Shown: positions 24,244 through 33,451, counted from the stretch's first letter. The stretch is DNA of 49,008 bases from Anaerovibrio slackiae (GCF_009695585.1 NZ_VUNR01000022.1:1-49008); one strand, 5' to 3'. Made by a program: numbers and translations. The notes: a model not told the origin generated them from the letters alone.

Positions 24244-25635
24244 TTACCCTTTCCGCCCATATACGTCATCAAAGCGAATAATATCATCATCACCAAGATA
24301 CTTGCCATTCTGCACCTCTATAATCGTCAGTGGCATCTTGCCGGGATTTTCCAGCCTGTGCTTAGTAGCTATCGGTATATAGGTACTCTCATTTTCCTTA
24401 AAGATTACTGTCTTGTCATCCAGTGTCAGCTTGCCTGTGCCCTGCAGCACAGTCCAGTGCTCGCTTCTATGGTAGTGCATCTGCAAGCTCAGCTTTTCCC
24501 CCGGATTGACCGTTATTTTCTTTACCCGGTAGCCATCACCCTCGGATAGGGTTGTACTCTGCCCCCATGGCCGGTAGACGGTGATATTTTCCTGTACCTC
24601 CTGCCTCTCGGCAGCCTTTAGCTTGTTTACTATCTCCTTTACCTGCTGACTGCGGCCCTTCTCACAAATCAGCAGCGCATCGGGAGTATCCGCCACAATC
24701 AGGTTGCTTACTCCGATGGTGCATATCAGCCGTTCCCTGCCAATAATCAGATTGTCATGGGCATCAGCTGCCACCAGCTCACCGATAACCCTGTTGCCAT
24801 CTTCCTCCGGCACAGTTTCCACTATGGCATCAAAGCTGCCCACATCATTCCAGTACACATCATCCATCAGGCACACCTGCATGTTGCCAGCCTTTTCCGC
24901 CACTGCATAATCCAGGGAAATATTTGGCATCTCCTGAAAATCCCTGACCAGCTCATCATAGCCCCGGGCAGTCAGCTCATATATATCCGAGGCATTTTTT
25001 GCCAGCTCCGCCAGCATCACCGCAGGAGTAAAGGCAAACATGCCCGAGTTCCAATAATACCTGCCCGATGCCACATATTGCTCTGCCAGGCTTTTATTGG
25101 GCTTTTCCTTGAAGGCTTCCACATGGTAGCAGCAATCTGACTGCTGCGCACCGCACATGATATAGCCGTAGCCAGTTTCCGGCTGCACAGGCTTGATGCC
25201 GATAGTGACGATGGCTCCTGTTCCTTCGCAGTTTTCCCTTACTTTTTTGACAACCGCCTGAAACCTGCCCACCGGCTCAATGATATGGTCAGATGGTGTC
25301 ACAAAAATGCACTCGTCCTCCCGTGCCCCCAGCTTTTCCTGGCAAAATACCGTGGCAAGGGCGATGGCAGGCGCAGTATTCCTTCCCTCCGGCTCGCAGA
25401 TGATATGGCAGTCCTTCAGGCCGATCTCGCTCATCTGGGACTTCACATGGTAATAATAGTCATTGTTCGTCACAATAACCATGTCCCTTGCCTTCACCAT
25501 CCCCAGAAACCTGCCTGCTGTCTTCTGCAAATATGAAGTATCATCACTTATTTTGAGAAACTGCTTGGGATAATCAGCCCTGGAAAGTGGAAACAGCCTT
25601 GTGCCGCTGCCCCCTGCCAAAATGACAATCTTCAT
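24244..25635 (-). CDS. manC: Mannose-1-phosphate guanylyltransferase / mannose-6-phosphate isomerase
   Basis: 463 residues. The N-terminal nucleotidyltransferase domain has the GDP-mannose pyrophosphorylase signature ILAGGSGTRLFPLSRADYPK; the C-terminal cupin-type (type II) isomerase domain has PGEKLSLQMHYHRSEHWTVL with the metal-binding residues. It supplies GDP-mannose to Gmd. It follows the priming transferase gene by only 3 bases. Confidence 0.95.
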   Translation of the reverse strand: MKIVILAGGSGTRLFPLSRADYPKQFLKISDDTSYLQKTAGRFLGMVKARDMVIVTNNDYYYHVKSQMSEIGLKDCHIICEPEGRNTAPAIALATVFCQEKLGAREDECIFVTPSDHIIEPVGRFQAVVKKVRENCEGTGAIVTIGIKPVQPETGYGYIMCGAQQSDCCYHVEAFKEKPNKSLAEQYVASGRYYWNSGMFAFTPAVMLAELAKNASDIYELTARGYDELVRDFQEMPNISLDYAVAEKAGNMQVCLMDDVYWNDVGSFDAIVETVPEEDGNRVIGELVAADAHDNLIIGRERLICTIGVSNLIVADTPDALLICEKGRSQQVKEIVNKLKAAERQEVQENITVYRPWGQSTTLSEGDGYRVKKITVNPGEKLSLQMHYHRSEHWTVLQGTGKLTLDDKTVIFKENESTYIPIATKHRLENPGKMPLTIIEVQNGKYLGDDDIIRFDDVYGRKG

Positions 25636-25638
25636 ACA

Positions 25639-27078
25639 TCAATACGCTCCTTTGCGACTTATCACTGTAGTAAAAGTCTTTATCAAATATTTTATATCCA
25701 GCCAGATGCTCCAATTGCGGACATACCATGTATCCATGGCTACCCGTTCCTCATAGGTGGTATCGCTCCTGCCGCTGGTCTGCCACATGCCGGTAATCCC
25801 CGGCCGTACCATGTAGTATTCCCGGATATTCTTGCCGTATTTTGCTATTTCGGCACGGACAATCGGCCTTGGCCCCACCAGGCTCATTTCCCCCCGCAGG
25901 ACATTAAACACCTGAGGCAGCTCATCGAGGCTTGTTTTCCTGAGAAATGCCCCCAGCCGCGTCACCCTCGGGTCATTAGTCAGCTTGAAGCTGTCCTCCC
26001 ATTCCCTGCGAGCGGCTGCATTCACCGACAAATACTGTATGAGCACCTTGTCAGCATCCGGCACCATGGTCTGAAACTTGTAGCAGGGAAACTCCCTGCC
26101 ATTCCTGCCCACGCGCCTGTGAGCGAAGAAAATCCTGCCCTTGTTGTCAATTCCCACCAGAATGGACAGCGCCAGCAGGAGAGGCAGTATTGCCAAGGTT
26201 CCTACCAATGTCAGCACCATATCAAAAACAAACTTCACCAGCCGGTTTGCCCGCCGAGAAAGATTATTCTTGCTCTTGATCACTGTCAGCTGCTCCACAA
26301 AAAGGGTGCTGATTTCCACACTGCCAAGAGGGATGCCCACCAGATTTGGGGTAAACAGAATCGTGTCCGTTAAATGCTGCACGGAATATAGCAGCTTTTT
26401 CATGCCTTCCTCCGGCAAGCCGGGTGCAGCAATAATCAGAGTATGTATATGTCGCTCCTGAATGACACAAGCAGCGTCCCCGAAGCCCCCCAGCACGGGA
26501 TATTTCCCGGGCAGGCTTTCAGATACCGGATGGTCATCCAAAATCCCTGCCACCTGATAGCAGTAGCAAGGATCCTTCTCCAAGGCAGACAGCAGTCTCT
26601 CGGCAGTTTTGCCTGCACCAATCAGCAATATCTGCTCCCTGAATGAAGGCACATGACTCAGGAGCTTGCTAATAGCTGCTCTGCCCAGAAAAATATACAG
26701 CAGGAAAAATAGCAAAAAGCAAAATGCATAGTATCTCGACACCTGCATGCTGTTGCGCATGAGGAAAATTACCATGATATACATCAGAAAGCCACAGCCG
26801 CTGCCCTTGAACACATCTCTTGCCATATCCAGGGACGGCCTGTTGAACCTGTAGCTGTCCGACATAAACAGGAACAGTAAAAACATGCACGGTATATACA
26901 CATACTGATAATCCCAGGGCAGCAGCATTGCCGCACTCGCCTCCAGGCGAAATATGCTTTGCAGCCACAGGGCAGTCTTTTCCGCCAGCACTATGCAAAT
27001 ATAATCCATAAGGATGTGCATGCCCACCATAATCTGATGGTTATGCCGCCTGACAATTCTTCCCAATATATTCTCCAA
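25639..27078 (-). CDS. wbaP: Undecaprenyl-phosphate sugar phosphotransferase (WbaP type)
   Basis: 479 residues of the polyisoprenyl-phosphate hexose-1-phosphate transferase family. Four or five N-terminal membrane helices (to about 130), a central Rossmann-like domain (LLIGAGKTAERLLSAL), a further membrane helix (about 280-300) and the catalytic domain with KFQTMVPDAD, RKTSLDELPQVFNVL, GEMSLVGPRP and RPGITGMWQTSGRS. It links the first sugar phosphate to undecaprenyl phosphate, beginning the repeat or adaptor. The TTG start has GGGGAG nine bases upstream. It is the first gene of the polysaccharide operon. Confidence 0.93.
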   Translation of the reverse strand: MENILGRIVRRHNHQIMVGMHILMDYICIVLAEKTALWLQSIFRLEASAAMLLPWDYQYVYIPCMFLLFLFMSDSYRFNRPSLDMARDVFKGSGCGFLMYIMVIFLMRNSMQVSRYYAFCFLLFFLLYIFLGRAAISKLLSHVPSFREQILLIGAGKTAERLLSALEKDPCYCYQVAGILDDHPVSESLPGKYPVLGGFGDAACVIQERHIHTLIIAAPGLPEEGMKKLLYSVQHLTDTILFTPNLVGIPLGSVEISTLFVEQLTVIKSKNNLSRRANRLVKFVFDMVLTLVGTLAILPLLLALSILVGIDNKGRIFFAHRRVGRNGREFPCYKFQTMVPDADKVLIQYLSVNAAARREWEDSFKLTNDPRVTRLGAFLRKTSLDELPQVFNVLRGEMSLVGPRPIVRAEIAKYGKNIREYYMVRPGITGMWQTSGRSDTTYEERVAMDTWYVRNWSIWLDIKYLIKTFTTVISRKGAY

Positions 27079-27396
27079 AGATAAATTCTCCCCAAATAGA
27101 ACAATTTATATATCCATATGTCTATTATGCTAGCACAATAAGCCTCTACTAGCAAGATATTTTTAACAAAAAGGATAAAAATTTTAACAATCACAATAAA
27201 ACAACCGTTGCTGTCAATGGCTTATCTTCAGCATTGACAGGCTTTTACCCAATAAAAAACTCCTGACCAGCTAAAAGCCAATCAGAAGTTAACCCAAAAG
27301 TATAAAACTAATATACGAAAATATTCCTATCTTGCATATATTCATGTTTTACCAGATTATTTAAATTTTTATCTTGATGTTCTGACCTTACGCACC
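27079..27396. other. Intergenic region with the polysaccharide operon control region
   Basis: No gene seen. The region holds the plsY terminator (27252-27290), a perfect 9-base inverted repeat CTGTCAATG/CATTGACAG (27211-27240, 12-base loop) and AT-rich DNA before the WbaP start. Only weak promoter-like combinations (for example TTGCTA, 17 bases, TAGCAT on the minus strand, about 27129-27157) are visible. The inverted repeat contains TTGACA on one arm and could be an operator. Confidence 0.45.
27252..27290 (-). terminator. Terminator downstream of plsY
   Basis: On the minus strand AACTTCTGA pairs with TCAGGAGTT (9 bases, one G-U), followed by TTTTTTATT. It lies about 110 bases beyond the plsY stop. 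Confidence 0.7.
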
Positions 27397-27990
27397 TTAT
27401 CTGGCAGCCTTGATTTTGCTCTCGGTGCCGTTCAGGAGCCTTTCAATATTGCTCTTGTGACGGTAAATGATAAACACCGCCGCAATCAGCCCCAAAATCA
27501 AAAACTCTGTATGGAGCCCGAAGAACAGCGTCAAAATCGGCACCAGTGCCGCACCTACAATGGAGCCCAGAGACACATAGCCCGTAAAATAAACAATGGC
27601 GAACCAGACTGCAAAGACAATCAAAGTAACCATCGGCATAAGGGCCGCAATAACCCCCAGTCCCGTGGCTACCCCCTTGCCTCCCTTAAAGGCAAGGAAC
27701 ACCGACCAGGAATGTCCGGCAATAGCAAGGATGCCGCACAGCACACCGGCCAGCTCGCTGCCCCCCAGGTGAAGGCCCAGGTAGGCACTGACTGCACCCT
27801 TCAAAAAGTCCAGGGCAAAGATGCTGATGCCCCCGGCCTTGCCGATGGTACGCCAGGCGTTGGTGGCACCGATATTCTTGCTGCCATGCTGACGCAAATC
27901 CACGCCCCAGATGGCCTTGCCCAAAATCAGCCCGTTAGGAATGGAGCCTAAAAGATAGCTTATGGCAGCTGCCACAACAAAATCCAGCAT
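27397..27990 (-). CDS. plsY: Glycerol-3-phosphate acyltransferase PlsY
   Basis: 197 residues with five or more membrane helices and the three PlsY active-site loops: GSIPNGLILGK, the GSKNIGATNAWR segment and the FKGGKGVATGLG glycine-rich loop. It acylates glycerol-3-phosphate from acyl-phosphate as the first step of phospholipid synthesis. The ATG lies one base after the der stop, and the GGAGGAGG inside the end of der is its ribosome site, so the two genes are coupled. It ends the DUF512-der-plsY operon. Confidence 0.95.
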   Translation of the reverse strand: MLDFVVAAAISYLLGSIPNGLILGKAIWGVDLRQHGSKNIGATNAWRTIGKAGGISIFALDFLKGAVSAYLGLHLGGSELAGVLCGILAIAGHSWSVFLAFKGGKGVATGLGVIAALMPMVTLIVFAVWFAIVYFTGYVSLGSIVGAALVPILTLFFGLHTEFLILGLIAAVFIIYRHKSNIERLLNGTESKIKAAR

Positions 27991-27991
27991 T

Positions 27992-29323
27992 TTAGTAATC
28001 CTCCTCCTCTTTGCGGCCGCGGACAATCAGCTTCAAAGGCGTCCCCTCAAAGCCGAAGCTTTCCCTCAGGCGGTTTTCCAAGAAGCGCAGATAAGAAAAA
28101 TGCATCAGCTCCGGGTCATTAACGAAGATGATGAACTTCGGCGGCTGAATATCCGCCTGAGTCATGAAGAATATCTTCAGCTGCTTGCCCCGATGGGACG
28201 GCGGCGGATTGACGGACACGGCATCCCGGATGAGCTCGTTCAGCACGCTGGTCTGGATGCGCATGGACTGCTGATCAGCCACATACTTCACCAGCTCCGT
28301 GATGCGGTGGATGCGCTGCCCGGTCAGGGCAGAGGTGTACAGCACCGGCGCATACTGCAAGAAGCCGATTTCATCCCGCAAATCCTCCGTAAAGCGCAGG
28401 GTGGACTTGTCATCCTTGTCAGGGAATACATCCCATTTGTTGACAACGATAATCACGCCCTTGCCGGATTCATGGGCATAGCCTGCAATCTTCTTGTCCT
28501 GCTCGGTGATGCCCTCCTCCGCGTTGATGACCATCAGCACCACATCGGCACGGTCAACGGCACGCAGGGAGCGCATGACACTGTAACGCTCAATGGCCTC
28601 GTCAATCTTGCCCTTGCGGCGCATGCCTGCGGTATCAATCAGCATGAACTTGATATTGTCCGACACAAAATGGGTGTCGATGGCATCACGGGTAGTGCCT
28701 GGCACATTGCTGACAATCACCCGGTTCTCCCCAATCAAGGCATTGACGATAGAGGACTTGCCCACATTCGGGCGGCCGATAACAGCGATGCTGATCTCGT
28801 CCTCCTCCTTGTCCTCCCCGTCATTCTCAGGAAAGGCAGCCACTACTGCATCCAGAAGGTCACCCAGCCCCAATGAGTTGGAGGCGGCAATCCCCAGAGG
28901 CTCCCCCAGTCCCAGGCTGTAGAACTCGTACACGCCGGCCTCCAGCTGGGGGCTGTCAATCTTGTTCACCGCCAGAATCACAGGCTTCTTGGTATTGCGC
29001 AGCATCCTGCCTACTTCCTCGTCAGCAGTGGTCAGCCCGGCACGGCCATCCACCACAAAGACGATTACATCGGCTTCCTCCATGGCCACCAGAGCCTGCT
29101 GGCGCATGGATTTCAGGATGTGGTCATCATCCTCGAACTCGATGCCGCCTGTATCAATCATAGTAAAGGTATGGTTCAGCCATTCTGCATCCATGTAGAT
29201 GCGGTCACGGGTAACACCCGGCATATCATCCACGATGGAAACGCGCCTCTTGCCAATCTGGTTAAAAAGGGTGGACTTGCCCACATTGGGACGTCCTACA
29301 ATGGCTACGATAGGTTTACTCAT
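27992..29323 (-). CDS. der: Ribosome-assembly GTPase Der (EngA)
   Basis: 443 residues with two tandem GTPase domains, each with a full set of motifs: P-loops VGRPNVGKSTLFN and IGRPNVGKSSIVN, G3 DTGG and DTAG, G4 NKID and NKWD, followed by the C-terminal KH-like domain (about 350-443). It acts in 50S ribosome assembly. The start at 29323 is set by GAGAGGAGG upstream, just beyond the DUF512 stop. Confidence 0.96.
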   Translation of the reverse strand: MSKPIVAIVGRPNVGKSTLFNQIGKRRVSIVDDMPGVTRDRIYMDAEWLNHTFTMIDTGGIEFEDDDHILKSMRQQALVAMEEADVIVFVVDGRAGLTTADEEVGRMLRNTKKPVILAVNKIDSPQLEAGVYEFYSLGLGEPLGIAASNSLGLGDLLDAVVAAFPENDGEDKEEDEISIAVIGRPNVGKSSIVNALIGENRVIVSNVPGTTRDAIDTHFVSDNIKFMLIDTAGMRRKGKIDEAIERYSVMRSLRAVDRADVVLMVINAEEGITEQDKKIAGYAHESGKGVIIVVNKWDVFPDKDDKSTLRFTEDLRDEIGFLQYAPVLYTSALTGQRIHRITELVKYVADQQSMRIQTSVLNELIRDAVSVNPPPSHRGKQLKIFFMTQADIQPPKFIIFVNDPELMHFSYLRFLENRLRESFGFEGTPLKLIVRGRKEEEDY

Positions 29324-29324
29324 A

Positions 29325-30749
29325 TCACATTCCTCCTCTCTTGGTATAGGCAGCATTGCTCTGCCACATATAAGAAGCGGCCGTATCGCCTACGCCGCTA
29401 TAGTTTTCCCAGTCCGTCAGGGCGTGGAAATACTCCCTGCCGCTGCCCACGGTCTCCACCCGGCAGGACAGCCGGGCACAAAAATCACTCAGGGAAACAT
29501 CATCCAAAAAGACATTCTCCCCGGTTCGGAGGGCTGACTCAGGAATCAGGATGCCGTCCACCTTCCCTGCCACATCCTGCAAAGCTGCCAGCATATCCTT
29601 TGCCGTGAGGAGGCCGGACACATTGACCGTGGTGCCAAAATGATGGTTAGGCACAGGCACCATAGTAACCTGCTCCCCTGCCCCGCTAATCGACTCAGCC
29701 AGCTCTGCCATCAGAGGCGAGATGGAAGTGCCTGAGACCACCGCCAGCCGCAGCTTTGCCCGATTGTCCCTATTGTCCTGCTGTTTATGCGCAGCCAAAG
29801 CAGCCTTGCTATCATCAGCCTCTGCCACAGCTGCAGCAAATTCCTCCATGAAATTCCTGGCCAGGCCGATGCCGTTATCCAGCTGGGGAAAGCCGTCGTA
29901 GTATTCCGCCGGTGGCAGCTCCCTGCCAGCCAGCAGGTAGAACTCATCCGCCAGGTAAATAAAGGTGCGGCCGTCCCTTTTCCGTTGCTGCCTCTGATAG
30001 GCCTCCACCTGCTCCACCACCCTGGCGGCACTTTCCTTATCAAAGGACTTTAGCGGATAGCAATCCTGCCGGAATCTGGTCAGGCCTACAGGCACGATGG
30101 CAACGGACAGGGCATGGGGCTGCCGGGCCACTATATCCCTGAGGGAACGTTCCAGCTCCTCCCCATCGTTCAGATCACGGCACAGGACAATCTGGGTATG
30201 ATACTCCACATCCGCCGCTTCCAGCTTGTCCAGCTGGGCAGACAGGTTGCCAGCCGTCCTGCAGCGCAGCAGCTTCTGCCGAAGGTCAGGATTGGTGCAC
30301 TGCACCGATACAAACAAAGGTGAAAGATGATATTGCTTGATGCGCTGGAAATCAGCATCCACCATGTTGGTCATGGTGATGAAATTGCCATACAGAAAAG
30401 ACATGCGGTAGTCATCATCCTTGATGTTCAGGCTTTCCCGCATATCAGGAGCCACCTGATCCACAAAGCAGAACAGGCAGTTGTTGGCACAGTGCCTGAT
30501 GCCGTCAAACACAGCCGACTCAAACTCAACTCCCAGCTCCTCGTCATAGTCCTTGTCAAACTCATAGACCTCCTGCTGGCCGTCCTCATGCTCCACCAGC
30601 ATTTCGATTTCCTCATCAGCAAAGGCAAAGCTCACATCGATAATATCCCGGAGCCGGGTACCATTGATTTCCAGGAGCTTGTCACCGGGAACCAGCTCCA
30701 GCTCCTCTGCCAGGCTGCCGGGATAAATCTTCAAAATTCTGCCGTACAT
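29325..30749 (-). CDS. DUF512 family radical-SAM protein with N-terminal PDZ domain
   Basis: 474 residues. Order: PDZ-like domain (about 1-70, YPGSLAEELELVPGDKLLEING), a degenerate radical-SAM region with the cysteine motif CANNCLFCFVDQ (about residues 85-97), and a C-terminal DUF512 domain. The family (TIGR03279-like) is widespread in Firmicutes and Cyanobacteria and is typically encoded next to der, as here. Its substrate is not known to me. The three cysteines needed for an iron-sulfur cluster are all present. Confidence 0.88.
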   Translation of the reverse strand: MYGRILKIYPGSLAEELELVPGDKLLEINGTRLRDIIDVSFAFADEEIEMLVEHEDGQQEVYEFDKDYDEELGVEFESAVFDGIRHCANNCLFCFVDQVAPDMRESLNIKDDDYRMSFLYGNFITMTNMVDADFQRIKQYHLSPLFVSVQCTNPDLRQKLLRCRTAGNLSAQLDKLEAADVEYHTQIVLCRDLNDGEELERSLRDIVARQPHALSVAIVPVGLTRFRQDCYPLKSFDKESAARVVEQVEAYQRQQRKRDGRTFIYLADEFYLLAGRELPPAEYYDGFPQLDNGIGLARNFMEEFAAAVAEADDSKAALAAHKQQDNRDNRAKLRLAVVSGTSISPLMAELAESISGAGEQVTMVPVPNHHFGTTVNVSGLLTAKDMLAALQDVAGKVDGILIPESALRTGENVFLDDVSLSDFCARLSCRVETVGSGREYFHALTDWENYSGVGDTAASYMWQSNAAYTKRGGM

Positions 30750-30775
30750 CTTCCCCCTCCTTTGTAACAGAAAGT

Positions 30776-30801
30776 AAGGAGTGATGAACCCACCACTCCT
30801 T
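30776..30801 (-). terminator. Hairpin after the S1-protein gene
   Basis: A perfect 8-base stem AAGGAGTG (30776-30783) with CACTCCTT (30794-30801). The following minus-strand bases are only moderately T-rich (ACTTTCTGTT), so this is a weak terminator or attenuator between the S1 gene and the DUF512 operon. Confidence 0.55.
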
Positions 30802-30832
30802 GCAATAAATCTTTGTTTTGTTGGAAGCCGTA

Positions 30833-31918
30833 TTACTCAGCAGCCTCGGCGTTGTTAGCCTTGGTAATGCTCAAGGAAATACGCTTGCGCTTCATGTCGA
30901 TGTGGAGAATCTTTACATTAACCTGCTGGTTCAGCTCTACAGCCTCATCTGCACGGTTGATGCGCTTGGTAGCCAGCTCGCCCATAGGAATCAGGCCGTC
31001 AAAGCCAGGCTCAATCTCCATGAATGCACCGAAGTCAGTCAGCTTAATGATAGTACCGCTGATGATGGAACCCTCGGTGTACTTCTCAGCCTTCTCCAGC
31101 CATGGATCCGGCATGGTCTCCTTAACGGAGAGGGAAATGCGGCCGGCCTCAGGGTCAATGTTCTTAACCTTTACCTGCAGAACCTGACCTTCCTGCAGAA
31201 CATCAGCAGGCTTCTTTACACGGCTCCAGGACAAATCGGAGATGTGAGCAAGACCGTCAACGCCGCCGATATCGATGAATGCACCATAGTCAACCAGACG
31301 CTTAACGGTACCCTCTACAACATCACCCTCATGGATGTTCTCGAATACCTTGGCACGGTTAGCCTCGCGCTCTGCCTCCAGCACCTGACGGCGGGACAGT
31401 ACGAGACGCTGCTTGCGGATATCCAGCTCCAGTGGCAGAGCCTTTACGGTCTGACCTACATAGCCGTCCAATTCCTTTACATAGTGGAGATCAACCTGGG
31501 AAGCAGGAATGAATGCGCGAACACCCATCACACGTGCAACCAGGCCGCCCTTAACAACCTGGGTAATCTCGGCATCAACAGGCTCAGCCTTCTCAACGAT
31601 GCCATCCAGCTCCTTCCAGGATGCCAGGCGGTCAGCCTTTACCTTGGATACAACCAGGCCGTTCTCGCCGCCCTTGGATACAACCAGAACCTCGATTACA
31701 TCATCAACCTTGACAATGTCCTTGGCAGACTCAGGAGCCGGCTCAGCCAGTTCGTACTTTGCAATAGGAACATCATTCTTATTACCCTTGATATTGACGA
31801 TAGCTTCGTTGTCATTTACTGCAACAACTAATGCTTCAACCAAATCGTGCTCATTTATCTCCTTAATAGATTCTTCTTCTGCTGCTAATAAAGCTTCCAT
31901 GTTCATTTCTTCTGACAC
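30833..31918 (-). CDS. rpsA: 30S ribosomal protein S1-like RNA-binding protein
   Basis: 361 residues with four S1 OB-fold repeats (about 20-90, 105-170, 190-260 and 275-345); the last two are canonical (VDYGAFIDIGGVDGLAHISDL and the LTDFGAFMEIEPG stretch). Shorter than proteobacterial S1, as usual in Firmicutes. The GTG start overlaps the ispH end by 16 bases, with GGAGG ten bases upstream; an ATG five codons in is an alternative. In several Clostridia IspH and S1 are fused; here they are separate but overlapping. Confidence 0.93.
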   Translation of the reverse strand: MSEEMNMEALLAAEEESIKEINEHDLVEALVVAVNDNEAIVNIKGNKNDVPIAKYELAEPAPESAKDIVKVDDVIEVLVVSKGGENGLVVSKVKADRLASWKELDGIVEKAEPVDAEITQVVKGGLVARVMGVRAFIPASQVDLHYVKELDGYVGQTVKALPLELDIRKQRLVLSRRQVLEAEREANRAKVFENIHEGDVVEGTVKRLVDYGAFIDIGGVDGLAHISDLSWSRVKKPADVLQEGQVLQVKVKNIDPEAGRISLSVKETMPDPWLEKAEKYTEGSIISGTIIKLTDFGAFMEIEPGFDGLIPMGELATKRINRADEAVELNQQVNVKILHIDMKRKRISLSITKANNAEAAE

Positions 31919-32733
31919 TTCTCGTAAACCTCCTTGATAATCCAGTCAGGCGTTGAAGCACCCGCTGTAATACCAATTTTTTTTATTGTAGCAAACCACT
32001 CGTCACACACCTCGGCAGCGGTTTCGATATGGTATGTTTTACACTTCTCTGAACAAAGCTGGGCAAGCTTTGTGGTATTGGCACTGTTCTTGCCGCCCAC
32101 CACTATCATCAGCTCAACCTCACCGGCCAGCTTTACGGCTGCCGACTGCCTGAGATCAGTGGCCGTGCAGATAGTGCGGATAATCCTCACGTCCGAGGAC
32201 TTGTCCAAAAGAACACTGACAATCTTCTTGAACCTGGCACCGGAAAAGGTGGTCTGGGACACAATCCCCAGCCTGCCGTACATCGGCAGCCCGGCAGCCT
32301 CCTCCTCGGTATCAACCGCTACAGCTCCCTCACCAGCCCACTCAAGAATGCTGCGCACCTCCGGGTGGTTCTTGTCACCTACAATAACCACCTGACAACC
32401 GTCATCAGACAGCTGCCTTGCCGCATTCTGGGCCTTGCGCACATGAGGGCAGGTAGCATCTACCAGATTCAGCCCTTTTGCCTCAATCTTCTCATAGACA
32501 TGAGGCCCTACGCCATGGGAGCGGACAATCACCGTTCCCTGGGCAATCTCATCCAGTGTCTCAATCTTGCCAATCCCTTCCTCTGCCAGCCGCGCAACCA
32601 TCTGGGGGTTGTGAATAATCGGTCCGAGGGTATAGGACCTGCTCTGAGGCGTCACAGAATCCTCCGCCAGCTGGATAGCCCGCTTGACTCCATAGCAAAA
32701 CCCGAGATTTTCTGCCAAATAAACTTCTCTCAT
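31903..32733 (-). CDS. ispH: 4-hydroxy-3-methylbut-2-enyl diphosphate reductase
   Basis: 276 residues with the three iron-sulfur cysteines: LGFCYGVKRAI, VDATCPHVRK and RTICTATDLRQ. The substrate-binding VRSHGVGP, GDKNHPEV and GGKNSANTTKL segments are also intact. It makes IPP and DMAPP in the last step of the MEP isoprenoid pathway, which also feeds undecaprenyl phosphate. It sits in the conserved aroA-cmk-plsC-ispH-rpsA neighbourhood, here with a promoter of its own. Confidence 0.95.
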   Translation of the reverse strand: MREVYLAENLGFCYGVKRAIQLAEDSVTPQSRSYTLGPIIHNPQMVARLAEEGIGKIETLDEIAQGTVIVRSHGVGPHVYEKIEAKGLNLVDATCPHVRKAQNAARQLSDDGCQVVIVGDKNHPEVRSILEWAGEGAVAVDTEEEAAGLPMYGRLGIVSQTTFSGARFKKIVSVLLDKSSDVRIIRTICTATDLRQSAAVKLAGEVELMIVVGGKNSANTTKLAQLCSEKCKTYHIETAAEVCDEWFATIKKIGITAGASTPDWIIKEVYEKCQKK

Positions 32734-32789
32734 CAGGTCACCTCAAAACAAATTTCAAAATAGAAAACTGCATCTTAAAACACTCTGCC

Positions 32790-32827
32790 ATTATATCATG
32801 AAATTTGCATATTGGCTATGCAAATTT
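32790..32827 (-). promoter_or_regulatory. Extended -10 promoter of ispH-rpsA overlapped by a palindrome
   Basis: On the minus strand TGATATAAT (perfect TATAAT at 32795-32790 with TG before it) lies about 57 bases before the ispH ATG. The -35 area is replaced by a perfect 10-base inverted repeat AAATTTGCAT/ATGCAAATTT (32801-32827, 7-base spacer), which starts 10 bases after the plsC stop. No T-run follows it on the minus strand, so it looks more like an operator than a terminator. Confidence 0.5.
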
Positions 32828-32836
32828 AGCAATTTT

Positions 32837-33451
32837 TTAATTTTTTTTCAAAACCTGCTCATTTTCTGCCAGCATACAGGAAATTCTCTCCATAATTTTT
32901 TCCGAAAAGGCTGCCAGAGCTTCCTTGTCATTGTGCTTGCCTTCAAAGTAAAGGGGCTCTCCAAAGATGATTTTTATCCGGGGCAGCAGGCCGCCATTCT
33001 GAAAAATCCTGTTGGTGCCGATAATCGCCGTTGGCACTACAGGCACCTTGCCCATTGCCGCCAGCAATGCCACGCCGGACTCAGCCTTGCCCAGCTTGCC
33101 GGTCCTGCTCCTGGTTCCCTCCGGGAACACTCCCAGGCACAGCCCCTGCTTCAATATGCCCAGGGCCGTCTTGATGGCGCCCCTGTCCGCAGCCCCCCGC
33201 TTTACCGGGAAGGCGTACAGTGCCCTGATAATGGCCCCGGCAATGGCAGGCTTAAAGAGCTCCTCCTTGGCCATGTATGCCACAGGCCGTGGCATATATG
33301 TACCGGCCATGGGCGGGTCCCAGTTGCTGAGATGGTTGGCAGCCATAATCATGCCACCCTCCATGGGCACATTTTCTTTTCCCTTGATGACAGGGCGGAA
33401 CAAAATACCAAATAGAATCTGGAATAATACCTTCAGGCATCTGTAAAACAT
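32837..33451 (-). CDS. plsC: 1-acyl-sn-glycerol-3-phosphate acyltransferase
   Basis: 204 residues with the catalytic NHLSNWD (H-x4-D) motif near residue 38, and FPEGTRSRTGKL of the glycerol-3-phosphate-binding site. It makes phosphatidic acid, the step after PlsY. The N-terminus has one membrane-associated hydrophobic stretch. The gene ends in a run of eight A residues (KKN stop). AGGAGAAGGG precedes the ATG. Confidence 0.94.
   Translation of the reverse strand: MFYRCLKVLFQILFGILFRPVIKGKENVPMEGGMIMAANHLSNWDPPMAGTYMPRPVAYMAKEELFKPAIAGAIIRALYAFPVKRGAADRGAIKTALGILKQGLCLGVFPEGTRSRTGKLGKAESGVALLAAMGKVPVVPTAIIGTNRIFQNGGLLPRIKIIFGEPLYFEGKHNDKEALAAFSEKIMERISCMLAENEQVLKKN

Noticed and set aside
31903..31918. 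IspH-S1 fusion as in some Clostridia
   Set aside because: The two frames overlap by 16 bases but are in different frames with a clear ispH stop and a separate ribosome site for the S1 gene.
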